A DNA stretch of 22,358 bases from Gp7-AA10 sp035516895 (lineage in GTDB: Bacteria > Acidobacteriota > Thermoanaerobaculia > Gp7-AA8). Both the position numbers and the translations under genes were made by a program. Positions within the stretch are counted from its first letter, which is position 1. Each line of letters begins with the position of its first letter. The notes beneath the pieces are model-generated. The model was not told where the DNA came from, did not search any database, and was given only the letters and a program-made list of their open reading frames with translations. Below, in pieces: positions 15,015 to 22,302 of the stretch. The stretch spans positions 1 to 22,358 of the forward strand of contig DATIZY010000035.1 of the NCBI GenBank assembly GCA_035516895.1. The letters are read 5' to 3'.

Positions 15015-16616
15015 TCACGCCGCCGCGAGTCGCGCGATCTCCTCGGGATCGAGAATCAGCGCCACGCGGCCGTTTCCGAGAATCGAGGAGCCCGCGACGC
15101 CAATCGGCCGCTGCAGCAACCGGCTCATCGGCTTCATCACTGTCTGTTTCGCGCCGATCAACGCGTCGACGACGATTCCGGCGCGCTGCTCTTCCTCCTC
15201 GCGCTCGACGATGATCACGTTCTCGCGCGCCGGCGAAGGAGTGTCGAGGTGGAAGAGCTGGCGAAGCCGCACGAACGGAATCGGCACGCCGCGCAGGCGA
15301 AGAACTCCGCACGCGTCGCTTCCGCTGTCTGCCGGCAGCTCGACGCACTCCACGATCGAATCGATCGGAAGGATGTACGTCTCTTCGCCGACACTCACCG
15401 CAAATCCCTCGATGAGCGCGATCGTGAGCGGCAGACGGAGCGTGATCGTCGTTCCGACGCCGGGCTGCGAGGCGATGCTCACCGTTCCGCGCAGCGCATG
15501 CACGTTGCGTAGAACGACGTCCATGCCGACGCCGCGGCCGGAGACCTCCGTCACCTTCTTCGCCGTCGAGAAGCCCGGCTGGAAAATGAGGCCGAGGACT
15601 TCGCGGCGCGACAGGCGCTCGGTGTCGATGCCCGCGGCGCGCGCCCGCTTCTCGATTTCGATCTCGCTGATCCCGCGCCCGTCGTCGGCGATGCGGATCA
15701 CCACCGCACCCGATTCGTGCGCGGCGGTGATCGTAATCGTGCCGGTCGCGCTCTTTCCGTGCGCGACGCGGTCCTCCGGTTTTTCGATGCCGTGATCGAC
15801 CGCGTTTCGGATCATGTGCGTGATCGGATCTTTCAAATGTTCGAGCGCGGTCGCGTCGATTTCGACTTCGTTGCCCTCGATCACGAGGTTCACTCGCTTC
15901 TGTCCGCCCGCCGCGAGGTCGCGCACCACGCGATGGAAGTGCCGCAGCGCCGGACCGACCGGCACCAGGCGCGCGCTCATCACGAGCTCCTGCAGCGAGC
16001 GGCTGAGGCGATCGACTTCGCGGACGGCGTCGACGAGCCGCTCGCGCGATTCGGCGGCTGCGATGAGGTCGTGCACGCGGCCGCGTGCGATCGTGATCTC
16101 GCCGGTGAGGTCGAGCATGCGGTCGAGTTTTTCCATGTCGACGCGCAGCGAGCGCGCGCTGCGGATCGCATTCGCGTTCGACGGAGTCACCGCCGGCGTT
16201 TGCGTCTTCGGTTCGACTGCCGAACCCGACAGAGACGCGAGCAGCTCCTTCTCGCCGATGGTCAGCATGCAGTTACCTGCGACCGAGCGTGCCGAAAGGT
16301 CCCGCAGAGCATCGACGGCGTTCAGCAGCTGCGAGATCCGCTGCGGCGTGACGTCGACTTCGCGGTTGCGCAGCCGGTCGAGAGTTCCTTCGACCACGTG
16401 CGCGAAGGCGGTGAGCTCGTTGAACTGCAGGCACGACGCGCTGCCCTTGAGCGTGTGCGCCGCGCGAAAGATGTCGTGCAGCAGCTCGATCTGTTGCGGC
16501 GCTGCTTCCAGCTGCAGCAGCAGATCCTCGAAGCTCGCGAGGTTCTCCTCCGCCTCGGCGGCAAAAAGATTCAGCAGCTGCTGACGGTCGCTCTCGCTCA
16601 TGATCATTTCGCTCAC
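15015..16616 (-). CDS. cheA: Chemotaxis histidine kinase CheA (no P2 domain)
   Basis: 533 aa from GTG 16616, one base after the cheD stop, with GGAG 7 bases upstream. P1/Hpt is at ~10-115 with phospho-His54 (RAAHTLKGSA). A short linker (~130-155) directly joins P3 (~155-220, VDMEKLDRMLDLTGEITIAR). P4 ATPase is at ~220-395 with N box HMIRNAVDHGIE, G1 ADDGRGI and G2 SGRGVGMDVV. P5, the CheW-like domain, is at ~395-533 (GVLRLRGVPIPFVRLRQL). The ~100 residues of a CheY/CheB-docking P2 domain are missing, which makes it shorter than the usual ~650 aa. All catalytic motifs are intact, so it should be an active kinase, phosphorylating its regulators without a dedicated docking domain. Confidence 0.96.
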   Translation of the reverse strand: MSEMIMSESDRQQLLNLFAAEAEENLASFEDLLLQLEAAPQQIELLHDIFRAAHTLKGSASCLQFNELTAFAHVVEGTLDRLRNREVDVTPQRISQLLNAVDALRDLSARSVAGNCMLTIGEKELLASLSGSAVEPKTQTPAVTPSNANAIRSARSLRVDMEKLDRMLDLTGEITIARGRVHDLIAAAESRERLVDAVREVDRLSRSLQELVMSARLVPVGPALRHFHRVVRDLAAGGQKRVNLVIEGNEVEIDATALEHLKDPITHMIRNAVDHGIEKPEDRVAHGKSATGTITITAAHESGAVVIRIADDGRGISEIEIEKRARAAGIDTERLSRREVLGLIFQPGFSTAKKVTEVSGRGVGMDVVLRNVHALRGTVSIASQPGVGTTITLRLPLTIALIEGFAVSVGEETYILPIDSIVECVELPADSGSDACGVLRLRGVPIPFVRLRQLFHLDTPSPARENVIIVEREEEEQRAGIVVDALIGAKQTVMKPMSRLLQRPIGVAGSSILGNGRVALILDPEEIARLAAA

Positions 16617-16617
16617 G

Positions 16618-17103
16618 TCAGATCTCCTTCACGTAAGCGCTCCCGTTTCCGGTATGGAACAGGAGTTTGCGGCCGCGCCGGCCGCCGGTCTGATCGCCGG
16701 CGATGCGGATCTCGTGGGCCCGCAGAAAATCGCGCGCGACGATCACGTTCTGATCGCCGATCGATCGACGCGCGCCGTTGAACGCGTCGAGCACCGACGC
16801 GCCGCCGACGATCTTCGCCAGCAGCCGCCGCACGGACGCGCCGCGCTCGATCATCGTCTCGAGCAGCCGCGTCATCGCCGTGTTGCCGTAGCGAAGATCC
16901 GACGCCCCGCGCGCCGGATTCGAAGGGAGAAGAAAATGGTTGATGCCGCCAATCGCCGCCTGCGGATCCCACAGACAGACAGCGACGCACGAGCCGAGGA
17001 TCGTCGACACCACAACCGATTCGGCGGACGCGAACATGCGGCCCGGAAACAGATAGACGTTCGGCAGCTCTTCGCACGCGTCGACCAGCGGTTCGGCGGT
17101 CAT
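16618..17103 (-). CDS. cheD: Chemoreceptor glutamine deamidase CheD
   Basis: Converts receptor glutamines to glutamates. 161 aa from ATG 17103, which overlaps the upstream GAF stop (ATGA). The catalytic Cys39 is in ILGSCVAVCLWDP and His56 in GGINHFLLP, with Ser33/Thr34 at the expected Thr position. The family turn RYGNTAM and the late GGRRGRKLLFHTGNG segment are present. cheA follows after one base. Confidence 0.95.
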   Translation of the reverse strand: MTAEPLVDACEELPNVYLFPGRMFASAESVVVSTILGSCVAVCLWDPQAAIGGINHFLLPSNPARGASDLRYGNTAMTRLLETMIERGASVRRLLAKIVGGASVLDAFNGARRSIGDQNVIVARDFLRAHEIRIAGDQTGGRRGRKLLFHTGNGSAYVKEI

Positions 17104-17759
17104 GACGCGATCGCCTCCTGCGCCTGCGACTTCTCGTGCAGCGTCGCGCAGTAGAACGCCGTCGCCGCATGGACGGCGAGCAGCTGGAAGAGCTCGTGAT
17201 CGAGCGGCTCGAGCTGCGTCTTGTGCGCGAGGAGTCGGAACACGGCGACCGCGCCGATGATCGACTCTCCCACTCGCAGGGGCACGCACGCGGTCAGGCG
17301 CTGCTGCCCGTCGGGCGGCATCGGATTGATGAAGATGCCGTCGTCGATCAGATGCCGGCCGATCAGTCCTTCGCCGAGCCGGAACGGCGCGAACGACCAA
17401 TCCTCGAGGCCGACCGCGGCGATCACCTGGAATCGTCCCGTGTCGTCGCATTCGAAGATCGCAACCTCTTCGGAGCCGATGAGATTGATGACGATTTCCT
17501 CGATCGTCCGGAGCACCGTCGCCCGGTCGACGCTCGAATGCAGCTGATACGACGCGACGTACAGGTTGGAGAGATTGCTGCTCTGCTGCTCGATCCGCAG
17601 ATACTCCTCGGTGTAGCGCTGTCCTTCGAGCAGCGCCTGCTGCATCGCCGCGACCGCGGAGCGCAGCTTTTCGTTCTCGCGCAGAAGTCCCTGCGCGTAC
17701 TTGTGAAGCTCCTCGCGCGCTTCGGCGATGTAGGCGTGCGGCGATTTCTCGGCGGTCAC
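17100..17759 (-). CDS. GAF-domain protein with N-terminal coiled coil (paralog)
   Basis: 219 aa from GTG 17759, which overlaps the upstream receiver's stop as GTGA (17756-17759); GGAG is 8 bases upstream. A helical N-terminus (~5-60, ELHKYAQGLLRENEKLRSAV) leads into the linker QQSSNLSNLYVASYQLHSSV and a GAF domain (~75-210, VINLIGSEEVAIFECDDTGR, CVPLRVGESIIGAVAVFRLL). It is closely similar in layout and linker to the protein at 10510-11217. No output domain is present, so it probably acts by binding a partner such as CheD, CheA or the receiver beside it (inference). Confidence 0.9.
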   Translation of the reverse strand: MTAEKSPHAYIAEAREELHKYAQGLLRENEKLRSAVAAMQQALLEGQRYTEEYLRIEQQSSNLSNLYVASYQLHSSVDRATVLRTIEEIVINLIGSEEVAIFECDDTGRFQVIAAVGLEDWSFAPFRLGEGLIGRHLIDDGIFINPMPPDGQQRLTACVPLRVGESIIGAVAVFRLLAHKTQLEPLDHELFQLLAVHAATAFYCATLHEKSQAQEAIAS

Positions 17760-18154
17760 TGCACCAGCTCCGCCGCGGCCGGAACTTCTTCGAGCAGGCT
17801 GCGGACCTTCGCGAGCAGCTCGACGGCGTTGATCGGCTTCATCACGTAGTCGTTGCATCCGTTCGCCCATCCCGTTTCGACGTTCGCCGCTTCGCCGCGC
17901 GTCGTGACCATGATCACCGGCATCGCGCTCGTGCTGTTGCCGGCGCGAATCGCGCGAAGGGCGTCGAAGCCGCTCATCTTCGGCATGATCACGTCGAGCA
18001 GAATGAGATCGGGCTGCAGCGACGACGCCTTGCGCACCGCCTCTTCGCCGTCGCTCGCGGTGATGAGGTCCCACGGTCCGTTCGCGAGGATGAGCTTCTC
18101 CATCATCAGGATCGTCGGCGAGTCATCGACCAGAAGAATCTTTTTCCGTTGCAT
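17756..18154 (-). CDS. CheY-like single-domain response regulator
   Basis: 132 aa from ATG 18154, with AGGAGAGG just upstream, eight bases after the EAL gene's stop. It is a complete receiver: Asp10/Asp11 (LLVDDSP), phospho-acceptor Asp54 (LILLDVIMPKM), Thr84 (MVTTRGE) and Lys106 (VMKPI). There is no output domain. Its position before cheD/cheA makes it the likeliest direct target of CheA. Confidence 0.94.
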   Translation of the reverse strand: MQRKKILLVDDSPTILMMEKLILANGPWDLITASDGEEAVRKASSLQPDLILLDVIMPKMSGFDALRAIRAGNSTSAMPVIMVTTRGEAANVETGWANGCNDYVMKPINAVELLAKVRSLLEEVPAAAELVQ

Positions 18155-18162
18155 GTCCTCTC

Positions 18163-18915
18163 CTATTCGGCACACATTGCGTGCTCGCGGGCGACCGTTT
18201 GCGGCGGCGCGAGATAAAACCCCTGAAGCAGATGGATGCCGAGGCATCCAAGCGTTCGCACATCGCTCTCGCTCTCAATGCCCTCGGCGATGACCTGGCC
18301 GCCGAGGCGGTCGGCGAGCACGCGAATCGATTCGATCGCCGCGCAGGCCTCCGGCTTGTTCGCACACGAGGTCACGAAGTACGGATCGATCTTGAAGAAC
18401 TCGGGGCGGATCTCGATCAGCAGCCGGTAATTCGAATAGCCGAGGCCGATGTCGTCGACGGCGATCCGGACGCCGACCCAGCGAAGCTGCTCGAGCGTGC
18501 GGAAAAAACGCCGCTCGTCCCAGAACTTCTGCTGCTCGACGATCTCCAGAATCAAGCGCGTCAGCGGAACTCCGTGCGCCGCGCAGGCCTCGGTGAGAAA
18601 CTCGACCCAACGGTCATCGCGCTCGAGCGTGGAGGCGTGGACATTGATCGAGACCGCGCATTCGACCGCCGTCGCCGCGGCGGCCTTCAGCGCGGCGCTC
18701 GTGCAGGCGCGATCGACTTCGATCTCTTTTCCCTTGCGCCGGACGTACTCGAACAGAACGTCGGCCCGCTCGGCATTCGAGCCGGCCGGGCCCCGCGAAA
18801 GCGCCTCGACCGCGAAGCGTGTCCGGCGGTCCGACGAGATCTCGAAGATCGGCTGGAACAGCGTCATCAGCCCTCCGTCCGCCAGAACCTCCTGCAGAAG
18901 CGTCGGCGAGCTCAT
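18163..18915 (-). CDS. EAL-domain cyclic-di-GMP phosphodiesterase
   Basis: 250 aa, a stand-alone EAL domain with no sensor or GGDEF part. ATG 18915 overlaps the upstream receiver's stop (ATGA) and has GAGGAA before it. Catalytic features all seem present: Glu37-Ala-Leu (VEALSRG), Asn91 (SINVHAS), Glu124 (LILEIVE), Asp154-Asp155 in AVDDIGLGYS (family DDFGxGYS), Lys175 (FFKIDP), Glu211 (VIAEGIE) and Gln231 (LLQGFYLAPP). Active hydrolysis of c-di-GMP to pGpG is therefore likely. It lies between two single-domain receivers, suggesting phosphorylation-controlled c-di-GMP output (inference). Confidence 0.94.
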   Translation of the reverse strand: MSSPTLLQEVLADGGLMTLFQPIFEISSDRRTRFAVEALSRGPAGSNAERADVLFEYVRRKGKEIEVDRACTSAALKAAAATAVECAVSINVHASTLERDDRWVEFLTEACAAHGVPLTRLILEIVEQQKFWDERRFFRTLEQLRWVGVRIAVDDIGLGYSNYRLLIEIRPEFFKIDPYFVTSCANKPEACAAIESIRVLADRLGGQVIAEGIESESDVRTLGCLGIHLLQGFYLAPPQTVAREHAMCAE

Positions 18916-19310
18916 GATTCCTCTAGCAGCCGCAGCACGGTGGCGCGAATCTCCGGCAATGGCGCCGGCTTTTGCAGAAACGCCGCTGCGCCTAACACAC
19001 GCGCGCTGCTCTGGATCTCCGCGGAGCCGTACGCGGTCAGAATGACGACCTTCGTTCCACGCGAGTAATGCCTGACGAAGCGCAGCACCTCGAGTCCCTC
19101 CGCCGCGCTGCTGCCCGACAGGCGCAGGTCGGCGATGACTACGTGGTACTGATTCGTGACGATCAGCGCCTGCGCTTCCTCGAGCTCGCGCGCGGAGTCG
19201 ACGTCATATCCGGCTGCCGCGAAGTACTTGCGAAGGGCAAAGAGGACGGTGAATTCGTCCTCGACGATCAGCATTCGGTAGCGTTCGTTGTCGGGAGCGG
19301 CGGCCGTCAT
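18912..19310 (-). CDS. Single-domain response regulator
   Basis: 132 aa from ATG 19310. GTG 19340 and ATG 19274 are in-frame alternatives, and none has a good ribosome site. The receiver carries Glu17/Asp18 (LIVEDEF), phospho-acceptor Asp61 (VVIADLRLSG), Thr92 (ILTAYGS) and Lys114 (FLQKPAPL). The VVIADLRL/LTAYGS style resembles NtrC-type receivers more than CheY. It is the first gene after the sigma-54 promoter candidate and is coupled by 4 bases to the EAL gene. Confidence 0.9.
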   Translation of the reverse strand: MTAAAPDNERYRMLIVEDEFTVLFALRKYFAAAGYDVDSARELEEAQALIVTNQYHVVIADLRLSGSSAAEGLEVLRFVRHYSRGTKVVILTAYGSAEIQSSARVLGAAAFLQKPAPLPEIRATVLRLLEES

Positions 19311-19324
19311 GCCCGACGGCAATC

Positions 19325-19339
19325 GCAACCGCGGTACCA
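19325..19339 (-). promoter_or_regulatory. Candidate sigma-54 (-24/-12) promoter of the che operon
   Basis: The minus strand reads TGGTACCGCGGTTGC. GG and GC are 12 bases apart, as required, and the fit to TGGYACG-N4-TTGCW is good. Predicted transcription would begin about 12 bases after the GC, around 19313. That leaves almost no leader before ATG 19310, so the true start codon might be 19274. The gene directly upstream on the same strand encodes a sigma-54 activator. Match and spacing are seen; activity is inferred. Confidence 0.5.
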
Positions 19340-19389
19340 CGGGCAGTGTCCGCTACGGCAACCCACAAACCGTTGAGCAGGAGGAACTT

Positions 19390-19410
19390 GCGATTCCGGG
19401 GCGAAATCGC
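19390..19410. promoter_or_regulatory. Candidate activator site (inverted repeat) upstream of the -24/-12 element
   Basis: GCGATT at 19390-19395 and AATCGC at 19405-19410 form a spaced inverted repeat ~75-95 bases upstream of the predicted transcription start, the usual location for an NtrC-type enhancer site. It lies just past the activator gene's stop at 19428. Only one such pair is seen, so this is weak on its own. Confidence 0.3.
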
Positions 19411-19427
19411 GGCTGGGCAGATTTCAA

Positions 19428-20810
19428 CTATTGAGACACCGATTTCAAATCTTTGTGCACGGCGATCCGGTGCTTGCGCAGCTTGTAGTAGAGCGTGTTG
19501 CGCGCGATGCCGAGCCGCTTCGCCGCGCGCTCGACCGACCCGTTTTCTTCCGCGAGGACCGCGGTGATGTGCTGCGATTCGAGCGCGACGAGCGTCATGT
19601 CGCCATGGCCGTTGGGTGACGCCGGCGTCGAAGATTCAAAACGGAGATCGCAGCGGCGGATCTCGTTCTGATCCGACATCAAAAGCGACCGCTCGAGCAC
19701 GTTCTTCATCTCGCGCAGATTGCCCGGCCACGGCTGCTCGGAGAGTGCGCGCAGCGCGCTGTCACCGAGCGTGGCCTGCGGCCGCCCCATCTCGTGCGAG
19801 ACGCGGGAAAGAATCTCGGAAGCCAGCGCCGGAATGTCCTCGGCGCGCTCGCGAAGCGGCGGAAGGCGAAGCACCATCGTGCTGACACGAAAGTAGAGGT
19901 CCTCCCGAAAGGCGCCGGAGCCGGCGAGCGACTGCAGATCGTGATGCGTCGCGGCGATCAGCCGCACGTCGGAATATCGCGGCTTGACGTCGCCGAGACG
20001 GCGAAATTCCTTTTCTTCGAGCACCTTGAGGAGCTTGGGCTGCACCTGCAGATCGATGTCGCCGATCTCGTCGAGAAACAGCGTGCCGCGATGCGCGATG
20101 TCGAGAAGTCCCTGTTTGTCCTGCACGGCGCCGGTGAACGCGCCGCGCTGATGGCCGAACAATTCCGATTCGAGAAAATCCTTCGACAGGCCGGCGCAGT
20201 TCAGATCGACGAACGGCTCCTTGTTGCGCCGGCCGTTGCGATGCAGCCACGACGCGAGGACCCCTTTGCCCGATCCTGTTTCGCCCTGGATCAGAACCGG
20301 CCGGTCGGTGAGCACGATCTTGCGCGCGTCCGCTTCGAGCAGACGGATCGCCGCGCTCGTTCCGGCGAAGGGATCGAAATGCGTCCGCGACTCGCGATTG
20401 CGGTCGGCGAGGCCGGCCTGCTGCGCACGCCGGCCGTCGAGCGTCCGATTCAGCATCACGAGAAGCGCCGGCAGCTCGATCGGCTTCGTCAGGAATTGAT
20501 CGGCGCCATGTTTCATCGCCGACACGGCCAGATCGATCGTCGCGTGCGCGGTCAGCACGATTACCGCAACGGAACCGCTGATCGACTGGATCTGCGGCAG
20601 GAGGTCGAGCGCCGTGGAATCGGGAAGCTTGTAATCGAGGATGATCGCGTCGGGCAGCCGGCGCCGCATTTCCGAGATCGCCGCCGTCCCGTTCTCCGCC
20701 TCGCGAACCTCGAATCCGGCGTTGCTCAGAAAACGCGAGATCGCCCTGCGGATGACGAGCTCGTCATCGACCACGAGGACCTGATTGCGCGTCTCGCCGG
20801 CCAAGCTCAC
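19428..20810 (-). CDS. NtrC-family sigma-54-dependent response regulator
   Basis: 460 aa from GTG 20810, which overlaps the kinase stop (GTGA). TTG 20804 has better spacing from GAGGAG and is an alternative. The receiver is at ~8-125 with phospho-acceptor Asp59 (AIILDYKLPD) and Lys109 (FLTKPIEL). The AAA+ domain is at ~145-385 with Walker A GETGSGKG (176-183), the sigma-54-contacting GAFTGA (223-228), Walker B LFLDEIGD (244-251) and WPGNLREMKN. The Fis-type HTH is at ~423-450 (GSVERAAKRLGIARNTLYYK). All parts needed to bind an enhancer and drive sigma-54 open-complex formation are present. It pairs with the kinase immediately upstream. Confidence 0.96.
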   Translation of the reverse strand: MSLAGETRNQVLVVDDELVIRRAISRFLSNAGFEVREAENGTAAISEMRRRLPDAIILDYKLPDSTALDLLPQIQSISGSVAVIVLTAHATIDLAVSAMKHGADQFLTKPIELPALLVMLNRTLDGRRAQQAGLADRNRESRTHFDPFAGTSAAIRLLEADARKIVLTDRPVLIQGETGSGKGVLASWLHRNGRRNKEPFVDLNCAGLSKDFLESELFGHQRGAFTGAVQDKQGLLDIAHRGTLFLDEIGDIDLQVQPKLLKVLEEKEFRRLGDVKPRYSDVRLIAATHHDLQSLAGSGAFREDLYFRVSTMVLRLPPLRERAEDIPALASEILSRVSHEMGRPQATLGDSALRALSEQPWPGNLREMKNVLERSLLMSDQNEIRRCDLRFESSTPASPNGHGDMTLVALESQHITAVLAEENGSVERAAKRLGIARNTLYYKLRKHRIAVHKDLKSVSQ

Positions 20811-22255
20811 TCCTCGCTGCTGTTGATCGGAAGGAGGATGCGCACGACGGCCCCACCTTCCGGACGATTGCCGGCGAACACCTTCCCGCCGTGATCGATG
20901 ATGATCCGCTGCACGATCGAGAGGCCGAGGCCCGTGCCGGCCTCGCGGCGCGTGAAAAACGGATCGAACACCCGTTCGATGTCCTCGGGATTGAAGCCGG
21001 TGCCGGAGTCCTCGACACGGCATTCGATCCACGCCCGGCCGCTCTGCTCGATCACGCTGGCGATCACACGCACGACGCTTCCGGCGGGAGCGTGCTGCGC
21101 CGCGTTATCGAGAAGATTGATGAACACCTGGCGAATGCGGCTGCGGTCCATCAGCAGCGGCGGCAGATACTTCGGCACGGCATTCTCGATCCGGATCTGC
21201 GCCGGCGCCTCGTGCTGCAATGCGTCCTCGACCACGCCGTGCAGATCGTCGCGCTCAATGTGCAGCGCGGAGGGCTTGCCGTATTCGAGGAGGTCCTTCA
21301 TCAGGCTCGTCAGGCGCTGGACCTCGCCGTTGAGCGCCGCGGCACACTCCGCGTAACCGGGCCGGCTCAGTTCCTCGGCGAAGGCGTCGAGAGTCGCGGA
21401 GATGCCGAAGAGCGGATTGCGGACTTCGTGCGCGACGCCGGCGACGATCTTCCCCATCGCCGACATCGTCTCGCTGCGGCGAAGCGATTCCTGCAGCTCG
21501 ACCGTCCCGGTGATGTTCCAGAAGACGAGAATGTAACGCTCGCTGCGATCGCGCTCGTCGGCGAAGCGGGCGATGTTGATGTCCCACGTGCGGGCGTAAC
21601 TGTCGCGAATCTCGGTGGAGTCGCCGCCGCTCTCGCCCGAGAGCCGCCGCACCATCAGCGACGCGGTGCGCCACGGCTCATCGAAGCTGATCTCGGCGAT
21701 GTTCTTGTCGATGAGATCGATCTCGCGGAGCGTGATCAGCTCACACGCGGCGCGATTGGCACGCACCACATTGCCGTCGCTTCTCGTGATCACGATCGGC
21801 GTCTCGACCGCATCGAACGTGCGCCGCCACTCATCCACCATCATGTCGAGAGCCTTGCGCACGCGCTGATTGCGGCGGGTGACGTCGATGATCGAGATGA
21901 TCGCGGTGCGGCGTCCGTCGATGTCCCGCCATACGGTCTGGGTCTCGAGATCGCGCACGGTTCCGTCCGGCCGGACCGCGCGGAGCGAGTAAAAGACGCT
22001 CAGGTCGGGGCCGATCACGCGCTGCCGAAGCTGCTCGTTGCCCTTTTTCCAGTCGTCCGGATGCACGATGTCTCCGGCGTGCATGCCGAGGAGCTCCTCG
22101 ACCGGGCGCGCAAAGATCTCCGCGCAGCGAGCGCTCGCGTACACGATGCGCTGATCCTCGACCATGACCGTGCCGATCAGCGAGTGCTCGACGATTTGCC
22201 GGAAGACCGCGTTCGACAGCTCCGTCGCCGGAAGCTCGTTCAATCCACTTCCCAC
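20807..22255 (-). CDS. Soluble PAS-PAS sensor histidine kinase
   Basis: 482 aa from GTG 22255; the start is the first possible and has no clear ribosome site, with TTG 22243 an alternative. PAS 1 is at ~12-125 (IVEHSLIGTVMVEDQRIVYA, IVHPDDW) and PAS 2 at ~140-250 (DAVETPIVITRSDGNVVRAN). HisKA carries phospho-His276 (VAGVAHEVRNPL). HATPase_c has Asn384 (NLLDNAAQHAP), VEDSGTGF, FDPFFTRREAGTGLGLS and a closing GGxV. There is no membrane helix, so it is cytoplasmic. The domain set and the HEVRNPL box are NtrB-like, fitting the sigma-54 activator it overlaps by 4 bases. Confidence 0.95.
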   Translation of the reverse strand: MGSGLNELPATELSNAVFRQIVEHSLIGTVMVEDQRIVYASARCAEIFARPVEELLGMHAGDIVHPDDWKKGNEQLRQRVIGPDLSVFYSLRAVRPDGTVRDLETQTVWRDIDGRRTAIISIIDVTRRNQRVRKALDMMVDEWRRTFDAVETPIVITRSDGNVVRANRAACELITLREIDLIDKNIAEISFDEPWRTASLMVRRLSGESGGDSTEIRDSYARTWDINIARFADERDRSERYILVFWNITGTVELQESLRRSETMSAMGKIVAGVAHEVRNPLFGISATLDAFAEELSRPGYAECAAALNGEVQRLTSLMKDLLEYGKPSALHIERDDLHGVVEDALQHEAPAQIRIENAVPKYLPPLLMDRSRIRQVFINLLDNAAQHAPAGSVVRVIASVIEQSGRAWIECRVEDSGTGFNPEDIERVFDPFFTRREAGTGLGLSIVQRIIIDHGGKVFAGNRPEGGAVVRILLPINSSEE

Positions 22256-22268
22256 TGCCGATATTTTG

Positions 22269-22302
22269 AGCAGCGGTGTCGCACCGCATGGCGATCCCTG
22301 CT
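22269..22302. repeat. Nested hairpin upstream of the kinase operon
   Basis: GCGGTG / CACCGC with a 3-base loop (22273-22287) lies inside AGCAG...CTGCT (22269-22302), 14-47 bases upstream of the kinase start. It could be a regulator site, a leader hairpin or part of a dispersed repeat. The remaining bases to 22358 show nothing I can name; a minus-strand promoter for the kinase must be in or beyond this stretch. Confidence 0.45.

Noticed and set aside
15717..16781. 354-aa plus-strand open frame
   Set aside because: It is antisense to CheA, whose motifs are complete in the minus strand.
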